DNA from: Dromaius novaehollandiae
Lineage: Eukaryota > Chordata > Aves > Casuariiformes > Dromaiidae
Length of the DNA stretch: 64,000 bases
Direction of reading: 5' to 3'
NCBI RefSeq assembly: GCF_036370855.1
Contig: NC_088101.1
Location: forward strand, 39,292,544-39,356,543
Below the pieces are notes generated by a model. It saw only the letters and a list, made by a program, of their open reading frames with translations. It searched no databases and was not told where the DNA came from. Positions 40,963-55,294 of this stretch are shown here, piece by piece. The translations under genes and the position numbers were made by a program. Each line of letters begins with the position of its first letter. Position 1 is the first letter of the stretch.

Positions 40963-41434
40963 AATTGAGCTGATCATGTTCTGGATCAAAAATCCTTAGC
41001 CTTGGGAGCTTTGGGGGAGACTGCTAGGCTTCTTTTGGCTCTTTCTATTCCACCATTCCATATTCATGATTTGACCCGCACAGATTTCTGGAGGAGATCC
41101 CACCAGAGCTTTGTATCAAATAAATTGCTACTTCTCTGGCTCTCACTTGGAAAGATCTACACCCACTACTTCATCTTAGGATATCTGCCTTTCTTAAGGC
41201 TCATTGCATTATGCCTTCATGTGGTCAGCTAGGATCCCCATATTCTCCTTAACTATTTCATACTAATTCTAATGCAGAAATTCTTGTTATTACATCTTGA
41301 GTTTGGGTATGATGACCTGCAGTGTCAGCTTGTTTCACTTTAGATCATGAGAGGGACTTTATGTTGCATCTTGAAGAGATGCATCCCAGAACATGCAACC
41401 TAAGGAAGAAAAGAAAAGATGAGATGCCTTTGAT

Positions 41435-41460
41435 CCCCCCTTTTTTTTTTTTTTTTTTTT
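41435..41460. repeat. C6-T20 pyrimidine tract
   Basis: Six C followed directly by twenty T, a strand-asymmetric polypyrimidine block. Confidence 0.95.
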
Positions 41461-42245
41461 GGTCTTTCTGTTGTCACGAGCTGCTCCCAGAGAAAAGATG
41501 ACTGGGGGAATATTAGCTCATCAAAAAAATGGCATAAGCCACAAAATGGTCCCCAATGTAACTCAAACTCTGAATTGCTGCCCATGTTACATGAGCAGTG
41601 CTGCACTGCACTTTAATGAAGCCTTGCATACTTCACTGCTTGGTTGTCTCTCAGTTCTTATGCAGCAAGAGACTCTGGTCTTCATGCAGCTGCAACTCTT
41701 TTCCCAGACGCATGTCTGGGGCCAGAGTGGGGATAAGAATCTCACCCAGCAATTTGTCTCCTCAGGATTATGCTTCCATTTATAACAAGAGATGAACCTA
41801 AGAGTGTGGCGGTATCAACTAGCAGAGTATGTCACTGAACTAAGGCAAATAGCTCTGGCCTAGAAGGAGCAGCAAGGCATGCACAAAGCCACATTATCCT
41901 GTTAACAATGGCTCTTCTTCCTAGAAAGCAGAAATAACATGACACAATGGCTACTGAGATTGAAAAGGGGACAGAAGACACATAGATACAGTTAGAAAAC
42001 ACTTACACTACTGACAGGAATGAAAGACTATTGAATGAAAGACCGGTTTCCTCAACACTGTAAGCAACTTATACTACACTGTTAATTTCTCTGTACGTTT
42101 CATGTGAGAATTTGGAACCTGTAATCCAGACAACTTACAGCAGTATCTTATTTTAAGGGCTGGTCCACGGTTGAAATGCCAATTCCATGGAAAAATTTTG
42201 AGATTTTACTTTGCTTTTGGTTTCAAGTGAAAACTTCAAAAAAGA

Positions 42246-42256
42246 GGGGGGGGGGG
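42246..42256. repeat. Poly(G) tract, 11 nt
   Basis: Eleven G after an AAAAAAGA run; strongly purine-biased on the plus strand. Confidence 0.95.
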
Positions 42257-42360
42257 AACTGGCTCTAGCTGGTGCGCTCTATCACTTTAACTCATTAAAA
42301 CCCCATTACTGGCCACAGGATATGGAAGAAATCATATTCCTTGCTGGAAGATTGAGCAGA

Positions 42361-42452
42361 AGAGTTTAGAAATAAGGCAAAAGAGAAAGAGGGTTAAAAA
42401 AAAAAAAAAGAGAGAGATGAAGAGATGAGAAAAAGAGATAAAAAGAAGACGA
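42361..42452. repeat. Purine-rich low-complexity tract
   Basis: About 90 nt of nearly all A and G, including a 14-nt A run and AGAGAGAG units. Confidence 0.85.
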
Positions 42453-43026
42453 CTACATAATATTCAGATGTGTAGGGGGTCACGTGGCCTTGCAAAACAA
42501 TAGCTTTTGGAGGTCCAATTGCTGGTGGAAATACTGAATCAACATAAAATATTTGGGTCTATGTTTTGTTTAATGCCCTTTTGTTTGCTTTCCCCAATCT
42601 TGAAACTTTAGGTATGATAAGATCAGAGTCAATGGAATAAATAATCAAGTGCTGCTAATCTTGACTGAATCAAAAATTATTTTCCCTGCTACAGAATCGA
42701 ATGTTCCAAAGCATACAGAAGCAAAAGTCACGAGGGCGTCTTGTCTTAAATCACAGTTTTATCAAATAACTTTGTGCATGTGATACACAAACAAGCCTTC
42801 TGGTTTTTAAGTGCACACAATTACAGTGTAGTAAAACCTGTTAATTCCTTGAAATAACAATTACCTTTAACACAAAGCTATTCAGGTATTTTCACACTGT
42901 TACCAAACAGAGAAGTAGTAGAATGGCATTTTTATTTTTCTGGCTGATTTCCTTATTTTTTCCTTTTATGGAATGAATTAAGAAAAAAAAGGAGGGGAAG
43001 AATAAATACAGGAATACAGTTCTTAC

Positions 43027-43066
43027 CCTGAAGAGCGGCAGTCTGGTTTATTTCTTTCAGAGCGAT
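43027..43066 (-). other. Candidate 40-nt cassette exon
   Basis: On the minus strand, CCTTTCTCACAG and TCAGG|GTAAGA bound 40 nt. Entered in phase 1 from exon 1 it encodes DRSERNKPDCRSS and exits in phase 2, which meets a stop in exon 2. Entered in phase 0 it reads IALKEINQTAALQ and exits in phase 1, which fits exon 2. It could therefore be a frame-breaking exon, part of a non-coding leader, or a coding exon behind an unknown phase-0 exon. Splice-like pairs at this spacing also arise by chance. Confidence 0.3.
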
Positions 43067-44627
43067 CTGTGAGAAAGGAGGCATAATGTCAGCACAGAAC
43101 TTGGATGTTCTTTAGCAATACTAATACAGAAGCCTTAAAGAATTGTCATACCATGTGACTAGCAAAAACAAAAACTGATTCTGTTGCAAAATTCTGTTTT
43201 TCTGCACTGGACTACTCTGCTCAAGACAAAGTAAAATTACTGGAAGTTTAACATTTGTTAAAATTCCTCTTCTGAAAACATAGTGTATTTAATGTTCTAT
43301 ATTAATGCTTTGGAAGCTTCCCCTCCCTTTAGCTGAAATGAATAGGACTTTAGGGTAAAACTAAAGGAGAGCGAAAAGGAAAAAAGAAAAACCACAGATT
43401 ACTCAGCGCAAAAAAATCATTCCATGAATCATGGCTGGCAGAGTTCCCCGACAGGATGGGAGAAAAATTAGCAGTTGGTTGCAGCAACATCTGCAAATAC
43501 ACTGAATCCAGCGCAGCCCCATCATTAACTCTTTGACGTCTGGGTGTTCTAGGTACTAAATCTTCTTCTGTTTTCAGAAAGAGTTTTGTTTATTCAACGA
43601 GTATTTCAAGCAGTTTATTTGCACTAACAAGACCGACCAGCAAACCAAATCTACAAGGTACAATCATAGGAGCTCAGGTAAACTTTTTTCCACTGCATAA
43701 TTTAACAGTTCCTAAAGCCAGGTCTAGATTTATTTTGTAAACTTTTTCTTTGTTGTTGTTGAAAGTTCTGATATGCAAAAGTGTAAAATAGTTATCCCAA
43801 GTAAAAGAGTTTAAATTTATCATACGAGCGTTATAAAATAACCACTGTGTTGTGTTATCAGAATTGACATATTATCAGTTCATATAGAAAGGTCCGGTAT
43901 GTCTCTTACCATATGACTTTTGAACTACCTGAAATAAGTAAGTGAGATTTGTGTGCTCCTGAAATACATATACGCTAAAACTGGAGGGGTTTTTTAATCA
44001 TTTATAATAAAAAGATCCATTGTGCAATTAGAAGGATGTTTTTACAGCTGCAGATAATCTCCACTAATCATGGTAGTTTTGCTTCTCATCCCCTCTGTGT
44101 CTTTTAGAAACCAAGCTATTTTTCCCTGTGTCAGTAAACAGTTTAATGAAAAACTTGGCTATACAGAAGAGTAAGAGACTTCATAAGAAGACATTTCACA
44201 TTCACAGACTGTATTTTGAACTTTATAGCACTGCATTTGAACTGAAATTTATTCTCTTAGTAGCACACATTTGCTTGAACAGTTTTGACTCATGTATAGA
44301 AGAAGTATTTTCCTCTCCGGTCCTACGTGTTTGCGTTTGATTACATTTTGATTGAAGTCGTAAAAAATTACTGTACGTCAACAGCGCTCAAAGAAATATT
44401 GAGTGCTCTTTCTGTCCGCAGGTGCTCCTATTGAGCTGTTACAGCCACACAATACACAATTTACTACGTTTCCGACTTAGAGCCATCTCTATTCCATCAT
44501 ATCCTGCGCTCCCCTGCTAGAAACAGCATATAATAGCTCGCATCAGAGTTACAACAGCAGTTGTTCAAACACACGCAGAAAGACTTGCTCTTTCCATCCT
44601 TATCGCTTGCTCATGTAACCCCCTTAC

Positions 44628-44740
44628 CTGTGAGCACTGAAAACCAGGCAGGACTTCCTATTTAAATCTGCTTGCCATCTGTCGCGTGTTATCGATGCTT
44701 CCCCGGCATTTATGCAGCCATGATCTAACAGGACTCAGAC
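44628..44740 (-). other. Candidate non-coding first exon ending in a strong donor
   Basis: The minus strand has CTCACAG|GTAAGG at 44628/44627. Upstream within about 110 nt, three ATGs each run into a stop before the donor, so any exon here would be non-coding leader. It lies 1.56 kb before the 40-nt candidate exon. The right boundary given is a guess. The same bases could also be read as an acceptor. Confidence 0.2.
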
Positions 44741-47700
44741 AAGACCTTCCCACTTCTAAAACATTAGTGTGAATGTGCCAGTGAAGAGGGAGAAAAGGAG
44801 TCCCAGAACATGTAAACACAGCATCTCGCAGCTCTTCTCCACAGCCCGCTTCCTGCTGGCAGAGCCACTGCAGCCCGTCCGCACCACCGGGACCTGGTCA
44901 GCCAGGAAATCAATGCGATTCCCTTCACCCTTTCATTTTATTGAACTGCTGAAACGGGAAATATTACGGTTGTTTTTACACGTTTTATTTACCACTAAAT
45001 TTAGAGAAAGCACATCATCCGTACATACACTGGCCTCACTAAAAAGAACAAAGGGAAACGTAACACTACTAGCATGTAATTAGCACTTTTAAGCAGAAAA
45101 TAAACCCTGTGCAAACTTAAGGTGATTATAGATTCAATCTTCTAAATTTGATTTAGTATCAAGCATAACGAGAGACTTGGAAGGAACTGAATTTTTCAGT
45201 TCAGAGCTTAGATTTTGATATTCTGGATGCTGTTTTGGCATTACATACAAGCACCAATTCAAGTAAAGTCCCACACCACACAACCCTAGAATACACCACA
45301 CGCTCCTAGAATACGGGTGCACATGAGAAAGAGGCAAATCTCACACTCAGGCACAGAAATTTACAGGCAAAGTTTTGTCTCCTGTGACAGCTACTACCTT
45401 ACAGAAACAAGTTTCTGCAGACACGAAACTTGTACCATTTCACTGTCTTTGTGCTGCTAAAGTAATACAATTCCTTACTGTGTATGTAGTTATAGTCACA
45501 TAAACCAGAAAATCCTAAACAGCTAATACTCACGCGATAGAAGACTGGATCATTTTGACTGTAAGTTTACTTTGGTTAATCAATGCTTTTAAAAATCATC
45601 ATCACCCTAACCTGGCATTTATATAAGAACTGTGCGTAGCCTGGGCTTTGTGCTAGCATGGCAGATCTACTCTCCATCTATTGACAACTGGTGGTGGTGC
45701 AGTGCTATCACGTCTTTAATTTTACCGCTGCAGATTTTGCCAGCTAGCTCAGACAGCTCAGGCGTATCTGAAGAGCACAGACATACGCTACAGAGATGGT
45801 TCTTCCACAGCCAGGGAAAAGTCCTTTCTGCTTGTCCTCCGGTCCAAAAACCACACGGCCGGTTAACGCTTCCTGCTTCAGCTGCACAGCCGTAAACAAA
45901 GCCAACTGCAACTGCAGTTTTCAGCTCAGATAAGTCTCTGTTCTGACGAGTCCACTATATGGGCAGAACAAGTTCATACATACCTGCAAAAGACCACACT
46001 GACACATCTAAAAGGTTGGTATACACCGTATAACGCGCTGCTGTTCCAACAGATGGGAAGTGACTGATAGGACACACATGCCTTCTACGCCCTGACTGCA
46101 ATCACACATACCGATGTTTTTAAACTATAGAGATAAACGAGAAGCTATGTTGGGATTTACAGCACAAGAGTCTAAAGTCACAAACAGAACTACACTATCT
46201 TCTCACCCAAGCAACAGTCCATTGCAAGAGAGAAGTGAAGCATCAAATTAAAAGGCTGTCCCTACAGGACACTATTTGCAGTCTCTCGGTCTGTAAGACT
46301 TGACCATCCAGTCACCTGCAGTCCAGACTTAAAGAGATTTTCCCCACTTGATACTGGCATCTGCTCTTTACAAAACCTTTGCTGCTCTTCTACAAATACA
46401 GCCCATGCAGGAGAACTGTATTACCCTTATTCAGCATGCAGTGCTGGATATAGCCTAAGAAGTCAAGGACCTAGCGAGCAGAACAGACAAGGCAGAAGAA
46501 GTTGGAGACTTCTGGCTGAGGTCAGGAAGACAGGCGCCACGTTTTAAATACTGCAGAAGAGTCAAGGGCAACACCAGGACACAAAGATCTGCTGCTCTTA
46601 CACCACTGTTCTCCAAATCTAGCGCATTTCTATAAAATTGTGCTGTGTATATACCATCACTAGCATGTGTTTTTTTTCAGCACTCAAAGGTTAAGCAGAA
46701 GATAGAAATGTCATAGTACAGTTGCTTTCCAAAAGGGTCAGGTTCCTTTAACTGGCAATTTTATTGCCCTTTGAGCATGGGAAAATTATCCTCTTTGTTT
46801 GTTTGCTTTTAAAATCACAGAACAGTTTTTCTTCTCAAGGAAAACATAAACATAACCATCAGGAGAAAAATAACTGACAAAAAGTTATTTCAGTGCTCCT
46901 CAAACCCAGAACAGCTTAAGTTTTTGCCAGAAAGATCACCAACAAAGCAGAAAACAATAGCACTTAAGTCGTCCTCTCCTGTCTTTGGAAGACAGGCAAA
47001 GAAAAGAAGAAAGGCAACTCACACCAAGAAGAACCATTGTTTTTCTCTGTTTATTTTCCAAGACTCTTCAAAGTATCTGGTTGCTAAGTGTGACTTCAAC
47101 TGAAAAGTGTGCTCTCACTTCAAAAAAATTTAAGTATAAACATCAAGTGCTGTTGAAAAATGAACTGAAAGTTAACATGCATTCTGCTGCTTCAAACCTC
47201 TAAAGTGACTTGGGAACATCCAGTGCACTTAGACCCCAAGGTACAGGTAGAATTCCTACTTTTATTCCCATCCCTCAACTTGCTCGCTCTTAAAGCTGAA
47301 TTGGCTCAAGAGGACAAAGGGAGAAGGTACCATTTCCTATGTTAGGAAATACTGTATTTTCGTCTTGATCATGGGTCCTGAACAGAGCAGCCACCAGAGG
47401 GGGCAAGGCAGGAGGACATGCGTGCTAGAGCAACCAGCCGTCTCCATCGCTACGCATGATGGCCAGGCAGAGTTTTCAGAGCAGACGGTAGAGCGAGATG
47501 CCTGTCACAACGCTCCTGCAGCAATGGCAAACCTCTGCCTAGACCAGACAACAGGAGCAGCCGGCTCCCGAGCAGTGCTGCCAACACCAAAATACACGTA
47601 GAATTCATATTGTCAAAACAGGTAATTCCCATAGTCCAAATGCCTTAATCCCCCACGAGCATACTTTTGCTAGCTTTCAGGCCTTAACAAGGACGGATAT

Positions 47701-50700
47701 TAAGACTGATTCAGCAGCGTTACAGGCATTATGTTGAAATGTGATGGCTCCTACCACTATTTGAATAACGTGCACCTTCACTGTTACCCAGCTGATCATA
47801 GCTAAACGTTGCAACAGTCCCAGCTAGCCAACTGTATCAGGTCAGAAGAACCCCAAATTTCCACTTGAGAGCGTCAGTGTACATGGGGCCCAGTCTCAAA
47901 ATAAACTGCATGTTTCTCAGGCAAAAGATCTCCTCCATCTGTGTGGGATTTTCAACGCTCGTTCTTTATTTGCACCAAGATGAGCAATAACTGCCACTGG
48001 TACTGCAATCTTTTTCTCTTCCATTCTGTTAAGGCAGAATGAGGCCCACAGTGACTCTTCCTTCTTTACAGCACTTCTCTCAGGTAAGATGTCATAACAA
48101 TGCAAATTAATTCCATTGTATAGAATCTGCTATAAGCCTCACTCAATTTGATTAGGAGCTGCTACACAATAAACCCCATAAAACCGAGCACTTATCTCTG
48201 CATTTTAGTATAGTACCGGCAGAGTCCCTTATCAGTAGTTTAAAAGGCAGAAGACATGAGGAGAGATTGAGAGGCATGGAAGAAACTTTTCTCATTTAAT
48301 TTAATGTTTAGATTTCTCTTCACTCCAAAAGGCCACAAAACCAGAACACTGCGCATGAAAAGGAACACATGCAAAGTTCAAAACTGTAAAAGCAGACAGA
48401 TTTTACATCTGCTTTTAATTCTACAGTATGCCGCTAACTTCCAGTAAATTGGGGAGAAAAAAAATTACATTACTCTCCCCTCCCAATAAAATGACATTGG
48501 TCTGCCGGTTTTAGTACTAGTCACCTTTAAAGCCTTCTGCACACCTATACAACACAAATGAAAAGTGAATTTACTGGACAAGCGAGACCATGGCTGCCAG
48601 TGCTACTAATGCTGGTTTGTAGCTGCTGCTCTGGCCTTCTCCTTCTACCCCCTCCTTCTTGCTCCTATGTCACTCCTGCACTGTGATGGCAAAGGCATCT
48701 CTGCATCAATGTAAACATACATACCAACATGAGAGAGGACATGATACAGGAACCAGAGAGAGAAGAACTGGACTACGTAAGCTCTTCCTGCCCCTCAGAA
48801 AGGCCCATGTTATGAGAACCTAAGCTGAGACCAACCTCAACACCTGAAATTGGTGTTGTTCTCAGTACATGAATGACAAAGATCAAACATATGCAGCACA
48901 TGCACGCATTACAACACTTGCACTTTCTAAAGTTCAAGCAGAAAATGTAAGACTCGATCGTTCCTGAAGCTGTTTTTCCAATAAACGCAAGACTTCTGAA
49001 GGTATAAGTCAGCACATCTTTAGACAAGACTTACTCCAGCTGATCGGTGCAACATAATAATGATGTATTTCAACTAGGTATACAGTGCTGAGGCAGACAT
49101 GCGTATCCACACCCCACCAGCATCACACAGGGTGCTGAGAGGAACCCTACTACTTAATTTCCATACTTTCACAGTGGAAAGTACCAACTGACTCAACACT
49201 TTTTGATAAACAGGAGCTTTATGACCACAAAATACCTTTCTCTCTAGGTATTTCAGAAATGTTAGCTCTGTTTTTCAAAATCATTTCTCTGAAGTTGCTA
49301 GCATTTCCAGTAAAAGGAAATTACCTTTAGAGAATATGGTAGGGCACTATCATTTTCTTCCCAAAACAGACATTTAGCATGCCTGTAGAGACTCTGCCAA
49401 TTCCTTAAATAGGGCAGCACATCTCAGGGCCTTACATTGGGTCTGTCTGCCACAGGTTGACAATAAATGCTATCTAGTCAGACTAGTGTGGGTAAACTCA
49501 TGGTTTCTTATCCTTATCTCACGGTTCCTCAGCACCTTATAAACATCCATGCACAGAATTCAAAATCTAAATGTATTCCGTTCTTTCCTTCCTCAGTGAT
49601 TTCTCCAGCAGCTCTCTCCTGCTTGTGAACCAGCACACGCCCCATGACCAGCTACTGGTCAGAACATGCTCCTTGCCATACTGAGTTTCGCCAAACTTTA
49701 TGCCTGGAGACCAAAAATATATGCAGAGAAATATTCCTGTCTCAGTGACTAAGCCAAACATGATAAAAGGCTTTCTAAAAATAATACAGCAAGAACTACT
49801 TTAAGTTTTCTGCAGGGTGGGTGGCTTGTTTGTTTTGGATTTTTTTCTATTGAATGACAGTTTCCTAAACTTGTGCATTCCTGTCCACACACAGGGATAA
49901 TTTCAGGCTATGATAGAGGGGGAATATCACTTCCACAATTTAAGCAATTTCCCTCAACCTACCCAATACAAAACCACACGCTGTAGAAACAGCCTTTGTT
50001 ACATGCCTTTCAGGTAGTCATTTACAATTTTTGCGGAAGGACACCCTTATTACTTTCAAAAGATGGAATCTCCATTTGTGAAATGCTGATCGTATATAAA
50101 GAAGATCTCTTTTGGGATGTGAAACGTTTTGCAAATTTCACCTCCCTCCCTCGCACAGCCAACAATCCCCCCCTCCGATTTTGGGGCAATTAAGTGTTTT
50201 CTGAACCTGTTCACCCAAAACAATATAGTCTTATTGATGAGATGGCAAACGTCAACAATAAATGTCTTCAGTGTGGTTTAACGTATTATGTACTTGGAAG
50301 CTGTAACTTGGCAGTCGTCTCATTAAAGCGTCAAGACATGGATTCACAATAAAGTGCTGAACAGCGATAGCAGCTGAAGAGATTCCCACTTCTGTGACAC
50401 AGGAAACTAGTTCAGCTTTAAAAACAAACAAACAAAAAAACCTTTTTAGTCACTATTAGATTATTTCATACTGTGGGCCCATCAACAGCAGAGGGGAGAC
50501 AGCTTCCAAACCTTCATAAATTCATCCAGAATTTAGATATTATGGAGAGTGCATAGGCCTGTATTTTGGGAGGAATTTGGAGAACACAGAAATGAAATGA
50601 GACAGAGAGAGAGAAACAAAAATCCGTATTAAAATAACAGATTGTAATACACTCCACCATAAAAAACAGACTCTCTCTAAAAATACAAGAAATATAGCAG

Positions 50701-51120
50701 GCAATTAACATTTACTTCTCTTAAGATACCACTGAAATACTCAATAGCTTGTTGTTGGACTATTTTGTGGTGTCTTGTCAATATTCATGAGACAGAATCC
50801 CAAAACTGTCTACCCAGTACAAATAAACACACCTAACCAGAGAAGACACTTAAGCCTCAAGGATTTTGTGACAAGAACTGATATTCCACAAAAATGTGTT
50901 TGAAATTAGCCTATTAACAAAAGATTTTCCCTCAGTGACATTAGTAACTGTGCATGACAGCCACATGGAAATAAAAAATTCTGAGCAAGTTCGTATTTTT
51001 CACCACTACCACGGAATGGATTATTCTAAAATTCTTCAGGCCTCTTGCATTTTATTGTAAAACAAAGATTACAGGATCTAGGAATGTCATTAAATAAGAA
51101 TATCATATTTGAAGGTGGAA

Positions 51121-51135
51121 AAAAAAGGGGGGGGG
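51121..51135. repeat. A-then-G homopurine run
   Basis: Six A (continuing an A run from before) followed by nine G. Confidence 0.95.
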
Positions 51136-53280
51136 ATTTGCTTAATGTTGCTGGTATACCAGTAAGTCATTGGAATCTGAGCCTACCTTGATCCATTAGA
51201 TTTGAACATATGCTCAAAAGCTATGGAGCGCTGGTACAACAAAAGAAGCAGCTAAGCACTTGTCTATCCTTCAAATGCGTCATATTTTACTGCATATTAT
51301 GTGATAATGAAGAAATATGCACTCAAAACTGATAGTTTTAGATGAGAATCACGTGGCGTTCTGAACACATTTTACTGAGATGCGAGATGAATTTATCCAC
51401 ATCCCATCCCAAAGTAAATGCTAAACATTACCAAATCCTCTCTAAGGTACCTCAGACTTCCTTGTCACTTCCAGCAGCCATCTGTGTACTTCTGTGTCTT
51501 TGGGTCCTTGAGGACCATCCTGACCACAAGCCAGGGTGCTCTTTCCACGCTGTGTCGAGCTGCATTCCATTTATGGCGATTTTACCTCATGTAGAAGGTG
51601 TGTCCGTACAGTACGTCTGATCACACAGTAGTCACGTCTTGCGCACCAGCATGGTCCATGGGAAAATGAGGATGTGCAGGCCCATCTGATCAGCACTAAA
51701 TTAGGATCTTAGGACAATATGAGATAGAAAGTTGAAAAAGGAAACGAGTTCACACAGTGGGAGAATGTCAGAAGTCCTGGCTAACCTTTACAAACACCAG
51801 AGTGCAGAGGATCACCAAGGGAATTCACAGAGTCCTCAGCGACTATGAAAAGACAGAAACATGCAATTGCTGGAAGCGAGTGCCATGAACTTCTGATCAC
51901 AGGTCCACTTGCCTAACCAGTGGGGAACATACAGATGTCTTCTCAATCTCCAAAACAGAAGAAAAACAACAATATTTCATAAAAAGGGAAGACAGAAAGA
52001 AAAGAGAGATGGATAACAAGGAAATAGCAAGTCAAGAAATACAAACACAGGCCTCGAGATGGCAAAGAAGCAGACAACCCTTCTAGAGCACAAGGCCTTT
52101 ACACAACCTTGTAAGAACATCATGCATGCTCGGCAAAAACAAATACAGCACACAACACACTGCTTGGTATACTGGTTGTTTAAAAATTGAAAACGTTGAA
52201 TTCAACGCAAGTTACAAACCACATACACACATTAATCATAATTAAAATACTGCGCTTCTTTGTACATAAAAATAAAAGCTGTATGTCATAATTCTAAGAA
52301 ATGCTTTACAGACAGCCACCCATATCACAAACATACACCTTTCAGTCTTCACATGCGGCCCCTTACTTCAGGTAAGGGCTGAATGCATCCGTCTCTGAGC
52401 TCCTGAGAAATTACAGTGTTTCACAAAGCCTTTTTTTTTTGTCAAAATGTTTAGTATTGTGCTTCCACCTCCTTCCATTCTCTCAAAAAATATACTGTAG
52501 AGAAAGCAGCTATTTTAAAAGTAATTTCTTAGCAGCTTTCAGCCTCGACATCAGGTTAATGCACCTATTTTTCAGGCTTCTGTATGCAAAATCCACTCTC
52601 ACTCTGTTGCTACTCAAGGTGGCACAAAACAGTTCTTCTCCACTGTCCAATGAAAGGCTTTAAAAAACATAGGGTAGCTTTAGATGAACAAGGCAAAGTC
52701 ATAACCATCCAGAAAGCCTGGGAACAAAGGTTCCCACACCTACCGCAGAACAGCCCAGAGTCTTGCACACCTTGGAGAAATACCTCTCTCTTCCCATGAG
52801 CTCCAGATCTCTCCTTTCCCTCATCCTGCTCTTGTGCACACACCAGAAAAGCCTACAGATCTCATCAGAGGCATCCAACCTCTGTAACAACACTAAAAAG
52901 CATTTCTGCACTATTGCGATGCCAGGAATACAGTCTCATAATGACACAACTCAATTAAACAGCACTTGATGATTGATTCACCAGTGCCAAACTACTGGAC
53001 AGGACTCAGAGAAACGAAGAGTGCCTAGTGTCACAGTAGCAGCTACCACGCATTTCCTAGAGCAAGCCTGGTCGGTCCACTGGCATGGAAAAATACATTT
53101 CTGTCACCATTAAGTTACACCCATGACTGCTCGATACATGAGGTCTGCAGCACTATCCCATCTCATCACTCAGTGATACATGTCCCCTCTGGTAGGGTCA
53201 CTTCCAAGCACCGTCTTGACTTGCAGCAGGCACCCCGCTCTTCGCTGAACTTCACTGTTCAGGTTTTAAGGTCGCCAGGC

Positions 53281-53297
53281 TTTTTTTTTTTTTTTTT
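53281..53297. repeat. Poly(T) tract, 17 nt
   Basis: A T homopolymer within intron 1. Confidence 0.95.
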
Positions 53298-54124
53298 AAG
53301 ACATACTTGCAAAGGTTGCTTTATGAGTTGTGATGAAGTTTACAGTACTTGCCAACAGATTCAACTAGAGCACCTGACACCGCCATTTTCAAAGTACTAG
53401 CTAAAATGCTGAGCGTATTTCCAGGTGTTTATGTTCTGTGGCCCCAACATTATCAGGCAACAACATCACAGCACAGGGATCACTCAAAAATTCTCAGAAA
53501 TTGATTTAACACAGATGTGCACAACCTGTATCAATTTTCAAGTGTAGATCTGTAATATAGAGTGCTCATGTTTTAATGCAAGACAGAGTAAATGATAAAT
53601 ATAAATTTGTCACTTTAAGAAAACAATTCATATTAATTTTAGCTTACTTCCCACAAACAGAAACAAAATGTTAGAGTTGAAGCAGAAAACCCGTATCAAA
53701 TGGCTTTTTCCATGCATCCAATTTTCCATTTAGAAGAAAAACAGATTGGAAACATACTTCAAGGTAAAACTACAACCCATTTTATTTTTTAAGGAAACAT
53801 GTACTTGAAAATTTACCTACAGTTTTCAAACAGGGTAAATCACCATGCTCAAAATTATATTAAACAAGAAAAATATATGTAAGAAATTAATCATCGTGAT
53901 TTAAGAACTAGCAAGCACCTAGTAAAAATACCAACCAGCAAGTAACAGTAGTAATTGATTTTATACACTGTGTAATTAAGCTGTGCCCCTTACTACCATG
54001 TAACATTTGAAGATCAAATGTATAAGTGGATTCAGAAAGAAATGAAATTCATGAAAGACAAATCCAATGACAACTATTTAACATGGCACTCCAGATGCAG
54101 CCTCCAAGAAGATGCTAAGTCACT

Positions 54125-54290
54125 AACTGCAGAAGGGAAGGAACTTATCTTGATGTAAAGATTAAATCTTAGGAGAGAGCTCTTGCATATTTTCTGTAAA
54201 ATTCCAGGAGGCCAATGTAAGAAACAGGTTACTGGGCTAGATGAACCTTTTGTCTGATCCAGTATGACTTTCCTAAGGACTTGAAAATTA
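54125..54290 (+). mobile_element. Older CR1-family 3' end
   Basis: TTACTGGGCTAGATGAACC followed by TTTGTCTGATCCAGTATGAC is the 3' signature of the older CR1 group common in turtles, crocodilians and birds, distinct from the GACCTCCAG-type end of the other two copies. Only about the last 150 nt is recognisable. It is plus orientation. The left edge is uncertain. Confidence 0.75.
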
Positions 54291-55294
54291 CAAATTTTTT
54301 GCCAAAAGTTTTTTTCTTTTTCCACAATGGGGCACACATGAACCAATACTAGGGCTCTGAATGGCTGTGGTGATACACCCTATTAGTAATCCGTTTTATA
54401 GGAGTGCCTATGTTAATCATTTGAGATCTTCAGCATGTTCTGATCTGATCACATTTGTCCAAAAGCTTAAAAAAGCTGATTGAGTGGGTGACTCATACAC
54501 AAAACAAACGCAACATCCCTTTAAAAAGCTTGGAATAAAAAAAAGTAGGAAAGAGTTTCAAACATAAGATCTGTGGCATTCAGCTTCTACTATGACAGTG
54601 TGACATTTTCATAAACTCAGGATCAAAACACAAGCTTTGCTTTCATCCAGCCTTTCAACTCAAAGGGTTAAGGCCCTCTGGATTTGGCCCCACACCCAGC
54701 TGTATACAGACACAGAATGCAGGCAGAGATTTGTTTTGTAATGTATGCAAGACATCATAAACCAATTAAGTTCATCTTTAAAGCTCCTCATTTTAAATTA
54801 CGTCTTGTTAAAAGATCCTGAATTCTCAAGTCAGAATGCCAAACTAATGTTTTTCTAATAAGCTATCCAACCCATACAAAACTCCACTGATGACCACCAT
54901 CATCTGAACCAGTTAGTATAATACAGCATGACATCAGATAATCAATTTCAAAAATATCAATACCCATAAAAACCCTGTGTCTTTGAAAATTCATACAACC
55001 TTGGGGAAAAAAAGGAAGCTTTCTTGGTAAGTGCCATCAGCCACTACCTCTATGCTTTCATGTTTGCTAAAAGCACTCCCTCAAAACTCCTTTTTGTCCT
55101 TCACTGCAGGGAAGAATGCTTGCCAAGTGCAAGCCACGGATAAACAGATAATATATTGTCTTCCCAAGTCTGCTGCTGGAATGCTTCGGTAACTTTGGTG
55201 TGCGCTGTCTTTCAAGAGAAGAATAAAAATCTTTGCTAGTAGTGAGGGTGATGATTTCACTTCATTTTTCTATGGTTTGAGAAACTAAACAAGC

